Positions 51,808 through 61,168 of a DNA stretch of 64,000 nucleotides are shown in pieces. The stretch spans positions 248,001-312,000 of the forward strand of contig NZ_VFVR01000006.1 in assembly GCF_006442205.1 (NCBI RefSeq), given 5' to 3'. A model generated the notes under the pieces. It made no database searches. It saw only the letters and a list, made by a program, of their open reading frames with translations, and was not told the origin of the DNA. A program made the translations under genes and the position numbers. The DNA is from Mesorhizobium sp. B2-3-12 (GTDB taxonomy: Bacteria; Pseudomonadota; Alphaproteobacteria; Rhizobiales; Rhizobiaceae). Position 1 is the first letter of the stretch. The number at the start of each line of letters is the position of its first letter.

Positions 51808-52620
51808 TTACATCTTGAAGTCGAAGCGATAGGTGGTCGACACGCCGACCATGAACTGGTTGCGGTCGCCGCGCTCCTTGACCAGGCTGGAATCGGCGGC
51901 CGGACCCTCGAGGCGGGAATATTCGCCAAACAGGCTGGCGGTCATCGGGTCGGTCACCTTCCAGGTCACGGCGCCGCCGAGGCCGACGGATTTGAGGCCG
52001 CCGCCGGGATTGTACTGGCTCAGGCCGGAGGCCACGGCTTCCTGCGCGTCGACGCCATAATAGGCATCGAAATAGTTCGCCGAGGCAAAAGACACGCGCG
52101 GGCCACCCGAAATCCTGACAGTTGGCGTCACGTCGTAGAAGGCATCGGCGGCGATGTCGGCGACAAAGCCATTATGGGCACGGATGCCATGCCGCAATTC
52201 GGCCCGCGCGCGCATCCAGTCCGTCGGATAGAATTCGAAGAAGCCGCCGACCTCGCCGCCCCAGCGCACCGGGTCGAGCCCCTTGAGTTCGTCGGCATCG
52301 CCGTCGTCGCGCGAGAACAGGAACTTGCCGGTCAGGCCGGCGCGGACGCCGCCGTCGTCGATGAGCGCCAGCGAAATATTGTCGTTGCGCGACGTGAAAC
52401 GCGCTTGGGGACCGGCCTTGCCGAGCGAAATGATGGGCTGGGCGCTCAGCATGTACTTCTTGCCGCCCTCGAAATTGGGCGCCACGAGGCCGGTCGCGCC
52501 GACCGTCAGATACCAGTCGCCGGATAGCCAGCCGAAAGCGCCGTCGCCGGCCTCGGCCGCGCCCGACGTCGCCAGCACGACAGTGGCCACGGCTAAAGAA
52601 ATCTTTCCGACCTGACTCAT
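51808..52620 (-). CDS. MipA/OmpV-family outer-membrane protein
   Basis: This 270-residue protein has a signal peptide (VATVVLATSGAAEA) and a beta-barrel pattern typical of MipA/OmpV (GDWYLTVGATGLVAPNFEGG, FFEFYPTDWMRARAELR, ending TTYRFDFKM). Family members scaffold peptidoglycan enzymes or act as porin-like barrels, but the role here is unknown. The ATG at 52620 has GGAG upstream. It is divergent from the HdeD gene. Confidence 0.88.
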   Translation of the reverse strand: MSQVGKISLAVATVVLATSGAAEAGDGAFGWLSGDWYLTVGATGLVAPNFEGGKKYMLSAQPIISLGKAGPQARFTSRNDNISLALIDDGGVRAGLTGKFLFSRDDGDADELKGLDPVRWGGEVGGFFEFYPTDWMRARAELRHGIRAHNGFVADIAADAFYDVTPTVRISGGPRVSFASANYFDAYYGVDAQEAVASGLSQYNPGGGLKSVGLGGAVTWKVTDPMTASLFGEYSRLEGPAADSSLVKERGDRNQFMVGVSTTYRFDFKM

Positions 52621-52820
52621 GGTCACTCCACTAACACGATACAACCGTCCTGCGATGACAGCTTTGACGAGGCTTTGGTAAAATTTGATTTAAGGGCGAG
52701 ACATCCGGCTCGAATTGCTGCCAACGGGACTTGCGCCATCGCCCCAGCGGCCGGCTGGACGCGGGTCGGCACCAAGCGTAACCTCGCGGCATCGCGGCGG
52801 TCTTCAACGGAGGTGGCGAC

Positions 52821-53375
52821 ATGACCTTGCACGGCGATGCACTGGAGAACGCGATCGGCAAGACGCGGGACAAATGGGGATGGTTCGTCGGCCTCGGCGT
52901 GTTGCTGCTGATCCTCGGCGGCATCGCCTTCGGCAATCTGTTCATCGCCACGGTGGCTTCCGTCTATGTCGTGGGGTGGCTGATGCTGGTGGCCGGCATC
53001 ATCGAGATCATGCATGCTTTCGGGGTCAAGACCTGGGGACGCTTCTTCTACTGGCTGCTCAGCGGACTGCTTTATGCGGCCGCCGGTTTTTTCGCGTTCG
53101 ACAATCCGCTGCTGGCCTCGGCGGTGCTGACCTTCCTGCTGGCCGTCGCGCTCGTCGCTTCCGGCGCGCTGCGGGCCTGGGTCGGCTACAGCCATCGTCC
53201 CGAGCGCGGCTGGGGCTGGATCGTCGCGGCGGGCGTCATCAGCGTGCTTGCGGGCCTGATCATTGCCATGGGCTGGCCGGTCAACAGCCTTTGGGTGCTC
53301 GGACTGTTCCTCGCGATCGACCTGATCTTCCAGGGCTGGACCTTTATCGCCGTCGGTTTGGCCCTGAAGAAGTAG
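52821..53375 (+). CDS. HdeD-family membrane protein
   Basis: This 184-residue inner-membrane protein has six predicted helices in three repeats (GVLLLILGGIAFGNL, GLLYAAAGFFAFDNP, GVISVLAGLIIAMGWP). This matches the HdeD/DUF308 family linked to acid stress in enterobacteria; the function in rhizobia is not defined. GGAGGTGG precedes the ATG. Its stop is 1 bp from the ribF stop (convergent). Confidence 0.9.
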   Translation: MTLHGDALENAIGKTRDKWGWFVGLGVLLLILGGIAFGNLFIATVASVYVVGWLMLVAGIIEIMHAFGVKTWGRFFYWLLSGLLYAAAGFFAFDNPLLASAVLTFLLAVALVASGALRAWVGYSHRPERGWGWIVAAGVISVLAGLIIAMGWPVNSLWVLGLFLAIDLIFQGWTFIAVGLALKK

Positions 53376-53376
53376 C

Positions 53377-54357
53377 TCAGAACGCCACGGATGCGTCGAG
53401 GCCGGACAGCGGCTTGACGCCGCCCAGCAGGGCGCGGGCCTCGACTTCATCGCGCTTCATCTGCACGACCAGTGCGTCGAGCCCGTCGAACTTGATCTCG
53501 CTGCGCAGGAAGCCGAAGAACGAGACCTCGCAAGTCTCGCCATAGAGATCACCGGAAAAATCGAAGACGAAGGTTTCCAGGAGCGGCGCGCCATGGTCGT
53601 CGACGGTCGGCCGCCGGCCAAAGCTGGCGACGCCGTCGTGCAGCGTACCGTCGGCGCGCCGGAAGCGTACCGCGTAAATACCTTCCTTGAGCGTGGCTGC
53701 CGCCGGAAGCCTCATGTTGGCGGTGGGAAAGCCGAGCGTTCGCCCGAGCTGCTGGCCGCCGACAACCTCGCTTTCCACCGTGAAGCGATAGCCGAGCAGA
53801 CCGGCGGCCTCGGCCACCTCGCCCTCGCAAAGCAGGGCACGGATGCGGCTCGACGAAACCACTTCGGCGCCTTCGTCGCGAAAGGCGTCGACGAGGGTGA
53901 CACCGAAGCCATGGCGCTCGCCCGCGGCCATCAGATAGGCCGGCCCGCCCTGGCGGTCCTTGCCGAAATGGAAATCGAAACCGGTCACGGCGTGGGTGAT
54001 GCCAAGCGTCCTTTCCAGCACGTCGGTGACGAAGGCTTCCGCCGACAGCGAGGCGAAGTCGCGCGTGAAAGGTTGCTCGACCAGCGCGGCAAAACCCAGC
54101 AGCGACAGGAGCCGCGCCTTCATCTGCGGCGGCGTCAGCACGAAAAGTGGCAGGTCGGGCTTGAAAACCGTTCGCGGGTGCGGTTCGAAGGTCAGCACCA
54201 GCGCCGGCACGCCACGCCGCTCGGCCTCGGCCAAGGCGCGTTCGAGCACGGCCTGATGGCCACGGTGGACGCCATCGAAATTACCGATCGCCACGACGCC
54301 GCCTCGCAGATCGGCGGGCAGCGGCGCGGTTGTCGTAAGATGCTGGAACGCGACCAT
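53377..54357 (-). CDS. ribF: Bifunctional riboflavin kinase/FAD synthetase
   Basis: This 326-residue enzyme makes FMN from riboflavin and then FAD. The N-terminal nucleotidyltransferase has AIGNFDGVHRGHQAVL and SSRIRALLCEG, and the C-terminal riboflavin kinase has TLGFPTANM and GVASFGRRPTV. The ATG at 54357 has a TAGGTGG ribosome site overlapping the stop region of the upstream HAD gene; a GTG at 54363 is less likely. Coupling to the HAD gene is probable. Confidence 0.95.
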   Translation of the reverse strand: MVAFQHLTTTAPLPADLRGGVVAIGNFDGVHRGHQAVLERALAEAERRGVPALVLTFEPHPRTVFKPDLPLFVLTPPQMKARLLSLLGFAALVEQPFTRDFASLSAEAFVTDVLERTLGITHAVTGFDFHFGKDRQGGPAYLMAAGERHGFGVTLVDAFRDEGAEVVSSSRIRALLCEGEVAEAAGLLGYRFTVESEVVGGQQLGRTLGFPTANMRLPAAATLKEGIYAVRFRRADGTLHDGVASFGRRPTVDDHGAPLLETFVFDFSGDLYGETCEVSFFGFLRSEIKFDGLDALVVQMKRDEVEARALLGGVKPLSGLDASVAF

Positions 54358-54363
54358 CGCCAC

Positions 54364-55224
54364 CTACCGCAGCCTTGCGATGACGGCCACCGGACGATAG
54401 CCGTGCCGCTCCAGGAAGAGCCCGAGCCTTGCCGGATCCGGCCGGGACGGGTCGCCATAGTCGCGGGCATGGATGCCGCCGGAGACATAGAGGACGTCGA
54501 AACCATTGTCGGCCGCGCCCTTCACGTCGGTCATCATGCCATCGCCGATCGCCAGTATTCGCGAACGCTCGACCGGCCGGCCGAGGATCTCGGCCACCTC
54601 CTTCATCGCGACCTCGTAGATCGGCGCATAGGGTTTTCCGGCGATCAGCGTGCGACCGCCGAACTGCGCGTAGTCGCGCGCGAGCGCGCCGGCGCACCAG
54701 ATGATCCGCTCGCCGCGTTCCACCATGATATCGGGATTGGCGCAGATGAACGGCAGGTTCCTGGCGCGCAAGCGGCGCAGCAGGTCGGCATAGTCCTCGG
54801 GTTTTTCGACCTCGTCGTCGAACAGCCCGGTGCACACGACGCCGGCGGCCTCGAACTCCTCGACAAGTTCGACATCGAGGCCATCATAAAGGGTCAAATC
54901 GCGGTCGGCGCCGATGTGGAAGATTTTGCGTGGACCCTCCGCGATCAGGTCACGGGTCACGTCGCCGGAGGTCACCACACGGTCATAGGCCGACGGCGGA
55001 ACGCCGATCACGCTCATCTGCGCCACGACATCGGCGCTGCGGCGCGGCGAATTGGTGATCAGAACGACAGGAATGCCGGCCGCCCTCGCCGCCGCCAGCG
55101 CGGCCGCGGCCGCCGGAAAATGCCATTCGCCATTGTGCACCACGCCCCAGACATCGCAAAGAATTGCCGAATAAGCTTTCGACACGTCTTCGAGCGAGCC
55201 GACGATTTCAGGCGAATCCGCCAT
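54364..55224 (-). CDS. HAD-superfamily class IIA hydrolase (TIGR01459 family)
   Basis: This 286-residue HAD phosphatase has motif I as ILCDVWGVVHNG and motif II with VLITNSPRRS, then a cap domain and motif IV region AIGDGMMTDVKGA. The WGV pattern instead of DxD is the norm in this family. The substrate is unknown; the gene is regularly found next to ribF in alphaproteobacteria, which hints at flavin or nucleotide phosphates. The ATG at 55224 has GAAGGA upstream. Confidence 0.9.
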   Translation of the reverse strand: MADSPEIVGSLEDVSKAYSAILCDVWGVVHNGEWHFPAAAAALAAARAAGIPVVLITNSPRRSADVVAQMSVIGVPPSAYDRVVTSGDVTRDLIAEGPRKIFHIGADRDLTLYDGLDVELVEEFEAAGVVCTGLFDDEVEKPEDYADLLRRLRARNLPFICANPDIMVERGERIIWCAGALARDYAQFGGRTLIAGKPYAPIYEVAMKEVAEILGRPVERSRILAIGDGMMTDVKGAADNGFDVLYVSGGIHARDYGDPSRPDPARLGLFLERHGYRPVAVIARLR

Positions 55225-55277
55225 GCCGTTTCCTTCAGTTTGATCGTTGCGGGTGCGGCGGCCGACGGTTCGCCGCA

Positions 55278-55302
55278 GCCGGTTCGAATTATCCGAACCG
55301 GC
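55278..55302. promoter_or_regulatory. Perfect hairpin upstream of the TadG-like gene
   Basis: GCCGGTTCG and CGAACCGGC (9-bp perfect arms) flank a 7-nt AT-rich loop AATTATC. It lies between the divergent HAD gene and the TadG-like gene at 55485. No T run follows on either strand, so a protein-binding site or leader structure is as likely as a terminator. Confidence 0.4.
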
Positions 55303-55484
55303 CCATGCTGTCACCAGCTTTCGCCGCATCGGCACGAATTGCGGCGCAAGCCGCGGCCTTTGATTGGTTAGCGGTTGGTGAAGCGCCAACCAGGCAATCG
55401 AGCGGTTTCCCCAACTCGTCCTTCAGCGTTTTGTGGAAAGCTGGCGTAGACCGGAGAATCCGCCGGCGGGGGCCGCTGCAAGAC

Positions 55485-57470
55485 ATGTTTGAAATCTGCC
55501 GTCAGTTCGGCCGCGACAGGCGCGGCAACTATGCTCTCATGACGGTGGTGGCGATGGTGCCACTGATGGGCGGCCTGGCGATCGCTGTCGACTACACGGA
55601 AATGAACCGTGAGAAGCAGATGGTGATGAACGCGCTCGACGCGGCCAACTTCGCCACGGCCCGCCGACTGACGGAAGGTGCGACCGACGACCAGTTGAGG
55701 GCGTATGCGCTCGACTTCTTCAATGCCAATCTGAACGATATCGACCCCGCCAGCACGACACTCAACGTCACCTTGCCCAGCAACACCACCGGCGGTGGCC
55801 TGCTCACCATGACCGCCCAGCTCAACTACAAACCCTATTTTTATCCTGCCTTCGCCCAGCTCACCGGCAAGTCGGCGACCGATGCGAACCAGAGGCTCAG
55901 CTTCGACGTCATCTCGCAGGTGCGGCTGAAGAACACGCTGGAAGTTGCCCTGGTGCTCGACAATTCCGGATCGATGACCACACTCGGCACGGGCTCGGGA
56001 CAAAAGCGCATCGATCTTCTCAAGACGGCTTCAAAGCAGCTCGTCGACACGCTGGCCCAGCAGGCGATCATGATCAAGCAGGTCGACAAGCCGGTGCAAT
56101 TCGGCCTCGTGCCTTTTGGCGCCTCGGTCAATGTCGGCCCCGCGAACAGCAACGCGTCATGGATGGACACCGAAGGGCTTTCGCCGATCTCGAACGAGAA
56201 TTTCGACTGGTCGACGCTGAACGCCGCCGACAAATACGCCCAGCAGGCTAACGGTATCTGGTACAAGCGTGGCACTGGTTGGGGAACCGCGGAAGGCCAG
56301 ATGCTGACCCGGTTTTCGCTCTACCATGACATGCAGGTCGTGACGAACCACGAACGGGTCGTCAACAGCAAGCGCGTCGTTTGTGTCGAATACTATTCGA
56401 ACAATACCTGCAAGCGCAGCTATGACGCGTATGATTATGTGGACACCTATGGCCCGTTCGCCAGTTGGCAGGGCTGCGTCGAGGCACGGCCCTATCCTTA
56501 CAACGTCAACGACACCGCGCCATCGGGCGGTTCGGCAAACACCGGCATCGGCGTCGGCGATCCGGCGACGATGTTCGTGCCGATGTTCGCGCCGGACGAA
56601 CCCGGCAACCACTGGAAGGTAACGCAAGACCCCAAGGAGGCGACACCCACGACCTATGGCGCCGTCAACAGCTGGTGGAACGACGATCCATCGAGCAGCA
56701 GCGGCCAATCCCAGCTGCGCAACATGGCCAAGTATTTCCAGCCGCGGCCGATCGATGCGCCGGCACTGCCCGCCGGGAACGGGCCAAATTACAGCTGTAC
56801 CACCAACCCGATCACGCCGCTGACCGATGTCAGCACCGCCGACGGGCTCACCTCGATCAAGGCGGCGATCGACCTGATGCAGCCCAGTGGCGGCACCAAC
56901 GTTCCCGAGGGCATGGCCTGGGGCTGGCGGGTGGTCTCGAGCGGAGAGCCGTTCACCCAGGGGCGCCCGGAAACGGAAAGGGGCAACGACAAGGTGGTGA
57001 TCGTGCTGACCGACGGTGCCAACACCTATTATACACCATCCTCGCTGGGCTATTCCGACCCCGCCAATTCGAAATCGACCTATGCGTCCTTCGGCTACCT
57101 CAACCCCGGCTACAACGGCACCTCGGTCGGGCGCCTGTTCATGGGCACATCGAGCGCCATCGGTCAGTTCGACTACTCGAACGGCACCTATACGAGCGCG
57201 CTTAACGAACAGATGGCCACGCTCTGCAACAACGCCAAGGCGGCCAACATCATGGTGATGACGGTGGCACTCGACCTGTCGACGACCAAGGCCAGCGACC
57301 AGCTGGCGATCGATGCGCTGAAATCCTGCTCGTCGAATTCGCGCTTCCGCAAGGACGCGACGGATCCGAGCAAACCGGCAAAGCTGTTCTGGAACGCGAC
57401 CGGCGCCAGCCTGGCAAACGATTTCAAGGAAATCGGCAACGAATTGTCGAACCTGCGGGTGGTCGGCTAA
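55485..57470 (+). CDS. TadG-like pilus-type protein with von Willebrand A domain
   Basis: 661 residues. The N-terminus has the TadE/TadG pattern (DRRGNYALMTVVAMVPLMGG), a membrane anchor preceded by Arg. A periplasmic or surface region follows, with a vWA domain whose metal site begins LVLDNSGSMTT near residue 155 and continues with IVLTDGANTYY near 508. About 250 residues are inserted between these motifs, including Cys-containing CVEYYSNNTCK. The family assists tight-adherence pili, but no tad/cpa genes are in the window. The ATG at 55485 is set by the TadG start; ribosome site is weak. Confidence 0.88.
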   Translation: MFEICRQFGRDRRGNYALMTVVAMVPLMGGLAIAVDYTEMNREKQMVMNALDAANFATARRLTEGATDDQLRAYALDFFNANLNDIDPASTTLNVTLPSNTTGGGLLTMTAQLNYKPYFYPAFAQLTGKSATDANQRLSFDVISQVRLKNTLEVALVLDNSGSMTTLGTGSGQKRIDLLKTASKQLVDTLAQQAIMIKQVDKPVQFGLVPFGASVNVGPANSNASWMDTEGLSPISNENFDWSTLNAADKYAQQANGIWYKRGTGWGTAEGQMLTRFSLYHDMQVVTNHERVVNSKRVVCVEYYSNNTCKRSYDAYDYVDTYGPFASWQGCVEARPYPYNVNDTAPSGGSANTGIGVGDPATMFVPMFAPDEPGNHWKVTQDPKEATPTTYGAVNSWWNDDPSSSSGQSQLRNMAKYFQPRPIDAPALPAGNGPNYSCTTNPITPLTDVSTADGLTSIKAAIDLMQPSGGTNVPEGMAWGWRVVSSGEPFTQGRPETERGNDKVVIVLTDGANTYYTPSSLGYSDPANSKSTYASFGYLNPGYNGTSVGRLFMGTSSAIGQFDYSNGTYTSALNEQMATLCNNAKAANIMVMTVALDLSTTKASDQLAIDALKSCSSNSRFRKDATDPSKPAKLFWNATGASLANDFKEIGNELSNLRVVG

Positions 57471-57595
57471 CCCGAGATCGTTCCTCTGGCGCAACGCCTG
57501 GCGCCGTCAAGCCCTTGCAGACGCTCGTCGTGACAGGCACAGATTGGCCGCTCGCATGATCTCTCATCCATCGCGGCGCGCTGGGGATCCAACCA

Positions 57596-58228
57596 ATGCC
57601 CGACACCGCCAACCATCTCGCCTTCGCGCTGGTCTGCCTCGGCATGGTGCTGACGCCAGGCCCCAACATGATCTACCTGATCTCGCGCTCGCTGTCGCAA
57701 GGGCCGAAGGCCGGACTGATCTCGCTTGGCGGCGTCGCGGTCGGCTTCCTGTTCTACGTACTGTCGGCCGCCTTCGGCATCACCGCGCTGCTGATCGCGG
57801 TCCCCTACGCCTACGACGTGTTGCGCTTTGCCGGCGTGCTCTATCTCCTGTGGCTGGCCTGGCAGGCCGTGAAACCGGGCGGGCGCTCGCCCTTCCAGGT
57901 GCGCGACCTGCCGAAGGACCGACCGCGCAAGCTGTTCGCCATGGGTTTGATGACCAATCTGCTCAACCCCAAGGTGGCCGTCCTCTATCTGTCGCTGCTG
58001 CCGCAGTTCATCAGCATCGAGAAAGGCCATGTCCTGTCGCAACTCCTGGTGCTGGGGGCGACGCAGATATCGATCAGCCTCACCGTCAATGCCGTCATCG
58101 CGCTGACCGCCGGCTCGATCGCCACCTTCCTCGCCGGACGACCGCTATGGCTGGTGATCCAGCGCTGGATGATGGGAAGCGTGCTGACGGCGCTGGCGCT
58201 GAAGATGGCGACCGACGCCCAGCGCTGA
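57596..58228 (+). CDS. LysE-family exporter
   Basis: This 210-residue inner-membrane protein has six predicted helices. The family signature GMVLTPGPNMIYLISRSLSQG is followed by GVAVGFLFYVLSAAFG and FAMGLMTNLLNPKVAVLYLS. It exports amino acids or homoserine-lactone-like compounds; the substrate cannot be told. It is followed by the convergent DUF2189 gene after 4 bp. Confidence 0.93.
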   Translation: MPDTANHLAFALVCLGMVLTPGPNMIYLISRSLSQGPKAGLISLGGVAVGFLFYVLSAAFGITALLIAVPYAYDVLRFAGVLYLLWLAWQAVKPGGRSPFQVRDLPKDRPRKLFAMGLMTNLLNPKVAVLYLSLLPQFISIEKGHVLSQLLVLGATQISISLTVNAVIALTAGSIATFLAGRPLWLVIQRWMMGSVLTALALKMATDAQR

Positions 58229-58232
58229 GTCG

Positions 58233-59057
58233 TCACATCGGCCGGCGCGGAGGCCTGATCTGGGCCGGCTCGACCACCTTGCGGTAGAGATGCCAGGTGG
58301 CGTGGCCAAGGATCGGCATGACGACGGCCAGTCCGGCAAACAGCGGGATCGAGCCGACCACCAGAAGGGCCGCGACGATGAGGCCCCAGAGCGCCATCTG
58401 CAGCGGATTTGCCATGACCGCGCGCGCCGAGGTCTCTATGGCCGAAACGGCCCCGACATCGCGATCGAGCAAAAGCGGGAAGGCAACGACCGTGGTCGCC
58501 AGCACCACCACGGCGAAGACCAGGCCGGCGGCGTTGCCGAGAAGGATCAGGGTCCAGCCCTTGCCGGTCGTCAGCACGTCGCGCAGGAAGGCCCCGACCG
58601 AAGCCGGCGGCTCGCCGCCGAAAAGGCTGGTGTAGATCGACTGCGCCGTGAACAGCCACAACAGGAACAGCGCGAACAGCATGATGCCGATGACCGCTAT
58701 CGAAGGCAGCGCCGATGAATGGCGAACGTCGAGCGCATGGCGCCAGTTGGTGTTCATGCCGAGCTCGCGCCGGCGGCTGATCTCATAGAGCCCGATCGCG
58801 GCGAACGGGCCGACCAGGGCAAAGCCCGACATCAGCGGATAGACGAGCTGGATGGCGTTGGAACCCGACGTCCACTGCGTCAGGATCAGCCCGACGATCG
58901 GATAGATCAGGCACAAGAACACGTAATGCGAGGGCCTGGCCCAAAAATCCTCGGCGCCAAGCCTGAGCGCGTCCCAGAGGTCCGATGTGGAAATACGGCG
59001 AACCGCGGGTTGCACATGCATCCCGTACGCGTCCGCCATGACATGAAAACCGGCCAT
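58233..59057 (-). CDS. DUF2189 family membrane protein
   Basis: This 274-residue protein has about six membrane helices. The start HVQPAVRRISTSDLWDALRL and the segment RPSHYVFLCLIYPIVGLIL fit the DUF2189 (cytochrome-c-oxidase-subunit-like) family. Function is unknown; some members lie beside respiratory genes, but none is here. The ATG at 59057 has GGGAGGAAGG upstream; the frame remains open to 59153. Confidence 0.87.
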   Translation of the reverse strand: MAGFHVMADAYGMHVQPAVRRISTSDLWDALRLGAEDFWARPSHYVFLCLIYPIVGLILTQWTSGSNAIQLVYPLMSGFALVGPFAAIGLYEISRRRELGMNTNWRHALDVRHSSALPSIAVIGIMLFALFLLWLFTAQSIYTSLFGGEPPASVGAFLRDVLTTGKGWTLILLGNAAGLVFAVVVLATTVVAFPLLLDRDVGAVSAIETSARAVMANPLQMALWGLIVAALLVVGSIPLFAGLAVVMPILGHATWHLYRKVVEPAQIRPPRRPM

Positions 59058-59330
59058 AACCTTCCTCCCGTGTGTCGGGGCGGTCACCGCCTGGATGGCC
59101 GCCTTTAGCTGCCACTGAAAGAGCAAGCGTGACGATAGCAGATCTGGCGGCAATTGTCGCTACGTCAATGGCGGTAATCAGTCCGACTATCGCCTCCGGC
59201 CGGCGGTAGCAGAGCGTTCGTTTGGCGAACCATGATCTTCATTTTAGAAGTTGTGCATTTTAGCGATTGCTTAAATTACTCGGAGAGACCCCGTGTCGTA
59301 TTGGTTGAGCCTACAACATGGCGAGGGGCA

Positions 59331-60554
59331 ATGTTCACGTTGAAGGACTTCTGGCCTTCGGAGCGCGGCAATTTTGCCGTGGCGACCGCCATAGCGATGC
59401 TGCCGATCATGGTTGTCGTGGCCGGCACCATGGACGTGACGGGCACGAGCGACGACGCGGCGCAATTGCAGAACTCGCTGGACGCGGCTGGGCTTGCCGT
59501 CGGCACACAGTACCTCCCCAGCATGACCGCGGGTGATGTCCAGGCGCTTGGGCTGACATTCTTCGCGGCCAATCTGAGCGTCGCCGACCAGCAGGAATAT
59601 TCAGACAGCGTCGCCGCGTTTTCGGCAAGCGCCAGCGGCGACCCGAGCGCCTATTACATCTCGCTTGCGTCCAGCATCAACCGTCCGAGCTTCATCAACG
59701 GCGCGGCCCCTTGGCCGGCCCACCGCTCGGCCACGGTCAAGATGAACCCCGGTGCGCAGGCCTGCGTGCTGGCGCTCGATCCGCATGCGTCGGCCGCCAT
59801 AAGTCTGCAGGGCTCGACCAGTGTCTCCATGAGCAACTGCGTGATCGCGGCGAACTCGGACGATTCCAGTGCCGTCAGCAGAGGCGGTTCCGCGCAGGTC
59901 TCGGCCGGCTGCGTCTCGACCGTCGGCGGCACTTCCGGGATTTCGCCGCCCAGCGCCAATCTCGCCTGCGGAACTCCGCTCGAACACCAATATGCGTCTT
60001 TCGACCCCCTGGCGGACGTTGTCCCTCCCGCCTACTCGTTGTGCCTGCCGGTCCCGAACGGCAAAACCTACACGCTGTCGCCCGGAACCTATTGCGACAA
60101 GACGTTGTCGGGAAACATCACGCTCAATCCGGGCGTCTATATCATGCGCGGCGTGAGCATAAAACCGGGCGGCAACGGCAGCCTGACCGGTCAAGGCGTG
60201 ACCATATTCCTGATGGAGGGGGCGCAGATCATCATAAATGCCAATGAAAAGGTGAACCTTTCCCCGCCCACAAGTGGCCCCTATGCGGGCATCACCATTT
60301 TCGAGAACCATGGCAACACATCAGCCTTGACGCTGAACGGCGGCGCGAATTCCGTGATAAGCGGGTTCGTCTATGCGCCTGACGCTGCCGTCACCTTTGC
60401 AGGCAACTCGGATATGAGCGGTCAGGGCGACTGTTTGAGGCTTGTTGGCCTGACGGTGCAAATGACAGGAAACTCGTCCATCAAAACCGACTGCTCGGCC
60501 GTGTTTGGAGATCGCGAGATGTATGCCGGCCGCTATATCACGCTTGTGAAATAA
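59331..60554 (+). CDS. TadG-like N-terminus fused to a polymer-forming/beta-helix-type domain
   Basis: 407 residues. The N-terminus (FWPSERGNFAVATAIAMLPI) is of the TadE/TadG type with a membrane anchor. There is no vWA domain. The C-terminal half is built of short beta repeats (YTLSPGTYCDKTLSGNITLN, GVYIMRGVSIKPGGNG, SVISGFVYAPDAAVTF, VQMTGNSSIKTDCS), as in secreted beta-helix proteins. Paired cysteines suggest disulfides. An adhesive surface protein is likely. The ATG at 59331 has GAGGGG upstream. It is 2 kb from the other TadG-like gene. Confidence 0.8.
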   Translation: MFTLKDFWPSERGNFAVATAIAMLPIMVVVAGTMDVTGTSDDAAQLQNSLDAAGLAVGTQYLPSMTAGDVQALGLTFFAANLSVADQQEYSDSVAAFSASASGDPSAYYISLASSINRPSFINGAAPWPAHRSATVKMNPGAQACVLALDPHASAAISLQGSTSVSMSNCVIAANSDDSSAVSRGGSAQVSAGCVSTVGGTSGISPPSANLACGTPLEHQYASFDPLADVVPPAYSLCLPVPNGKTYTLSPGTYCDKTLSGNITLNPGVYIMRGVSIKPGGNGSLTGQGVTIFLMEGAQIIINANEKVNLSPPTSGPYAGITIFENHGNTSALTLNGGANSVISGFVYAPDAAVTFAGNSDMSGQGDCLRLVGLTVQMTGNSSIKTDCSAVFGDREMYAGRYITLVK

Positions 60555-60633
60555 GCGGCTAACCGCCATTTCGATCTCGGATTTTCATCGCCCTGCCCGG
60601 CAAAAGCCATGATCGCGGCTATCTCAGGCAGGC

Positions 60634-61149
60634 ATGACCACTTCAAGACTCGAAAACGACCAGATCGCGAAGCTGAACAGGCGCACCTGGCTGAAGGCAG
60701 CCGGCCTCGCGGTTCTCGCCACACTCGCCGCATGCGGCACCGTTTCGCTGCCGACCGGGCAAGGTGCTGGTGTCTCGTCCTCCGCCACGGCCACTTTGGC
60801 CGGCTTGCGTGCCACGGCCGGGCGCGGCCCGCTGACACCCGACGCGCAACTCGAGCAGGCCGCTTTGCAACAGGCCGGCTACATGGCCTCGCGCGAGCGC
60901 ATGAGCCACACCACCGGCTGGGGCAAGGATTTCGCCTCGCGCATGAAGGACAATGGCGTACGAGGTGCGGCGGCCGAGAACATCGCCGAAGGCCGTTTCG
61001 ATCAGCAGAAGCTGTTCGACATCTGGATGCATTCGCAGGGCCACCGGCGCAACATACTCGACCCGGACTTCAGCCGCTTCGGCCTCGCTTATGTGCGCGA
61101 CGGCCGCGACCCGAACCTGCGCTATTGGGCCCTGGTGCTCGGGAAATAG
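60634..61149 (+). CDS. CAP-domain (SCP-like) lipoprotein
   Basis: 171 residues. A twin-Arg-like signal NRRTWLKAAGLAVLATLAAC ends in a lipobox, so it is probably a lipid-anchored protein. The CAP domain is complete: LEQAALQQAGYMASRERMSH, AAAENIAEG and the signature MHSQGHRRNILDPDFSRFG. CAP proteins bind sterols or peptidoglycan-like ligands, or are proteases, but the activity is uncertain in bacteria. It follows the TadG-like gene by 79 bp and is convergent with the oxygenase gene. Confidence 0.9.
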   Translation: MTTSRLENDQIAKLNRRTWLKAAGLAVLATLAACGTVSLPTGQGAGVSSSATATLAGLRATAGRGPLTPDAQLEQAALQQAGYMASRERMSHTTGWGKDFASRMKDNGVRGAAAENIAEGRFDQQKLFDIWMHSQGHRRNILDPDFSRFGLAYVRDGRDPNLRYWALVLGK

Positions 61150-61168
61150 GATCCCCACCTATTTCGGC

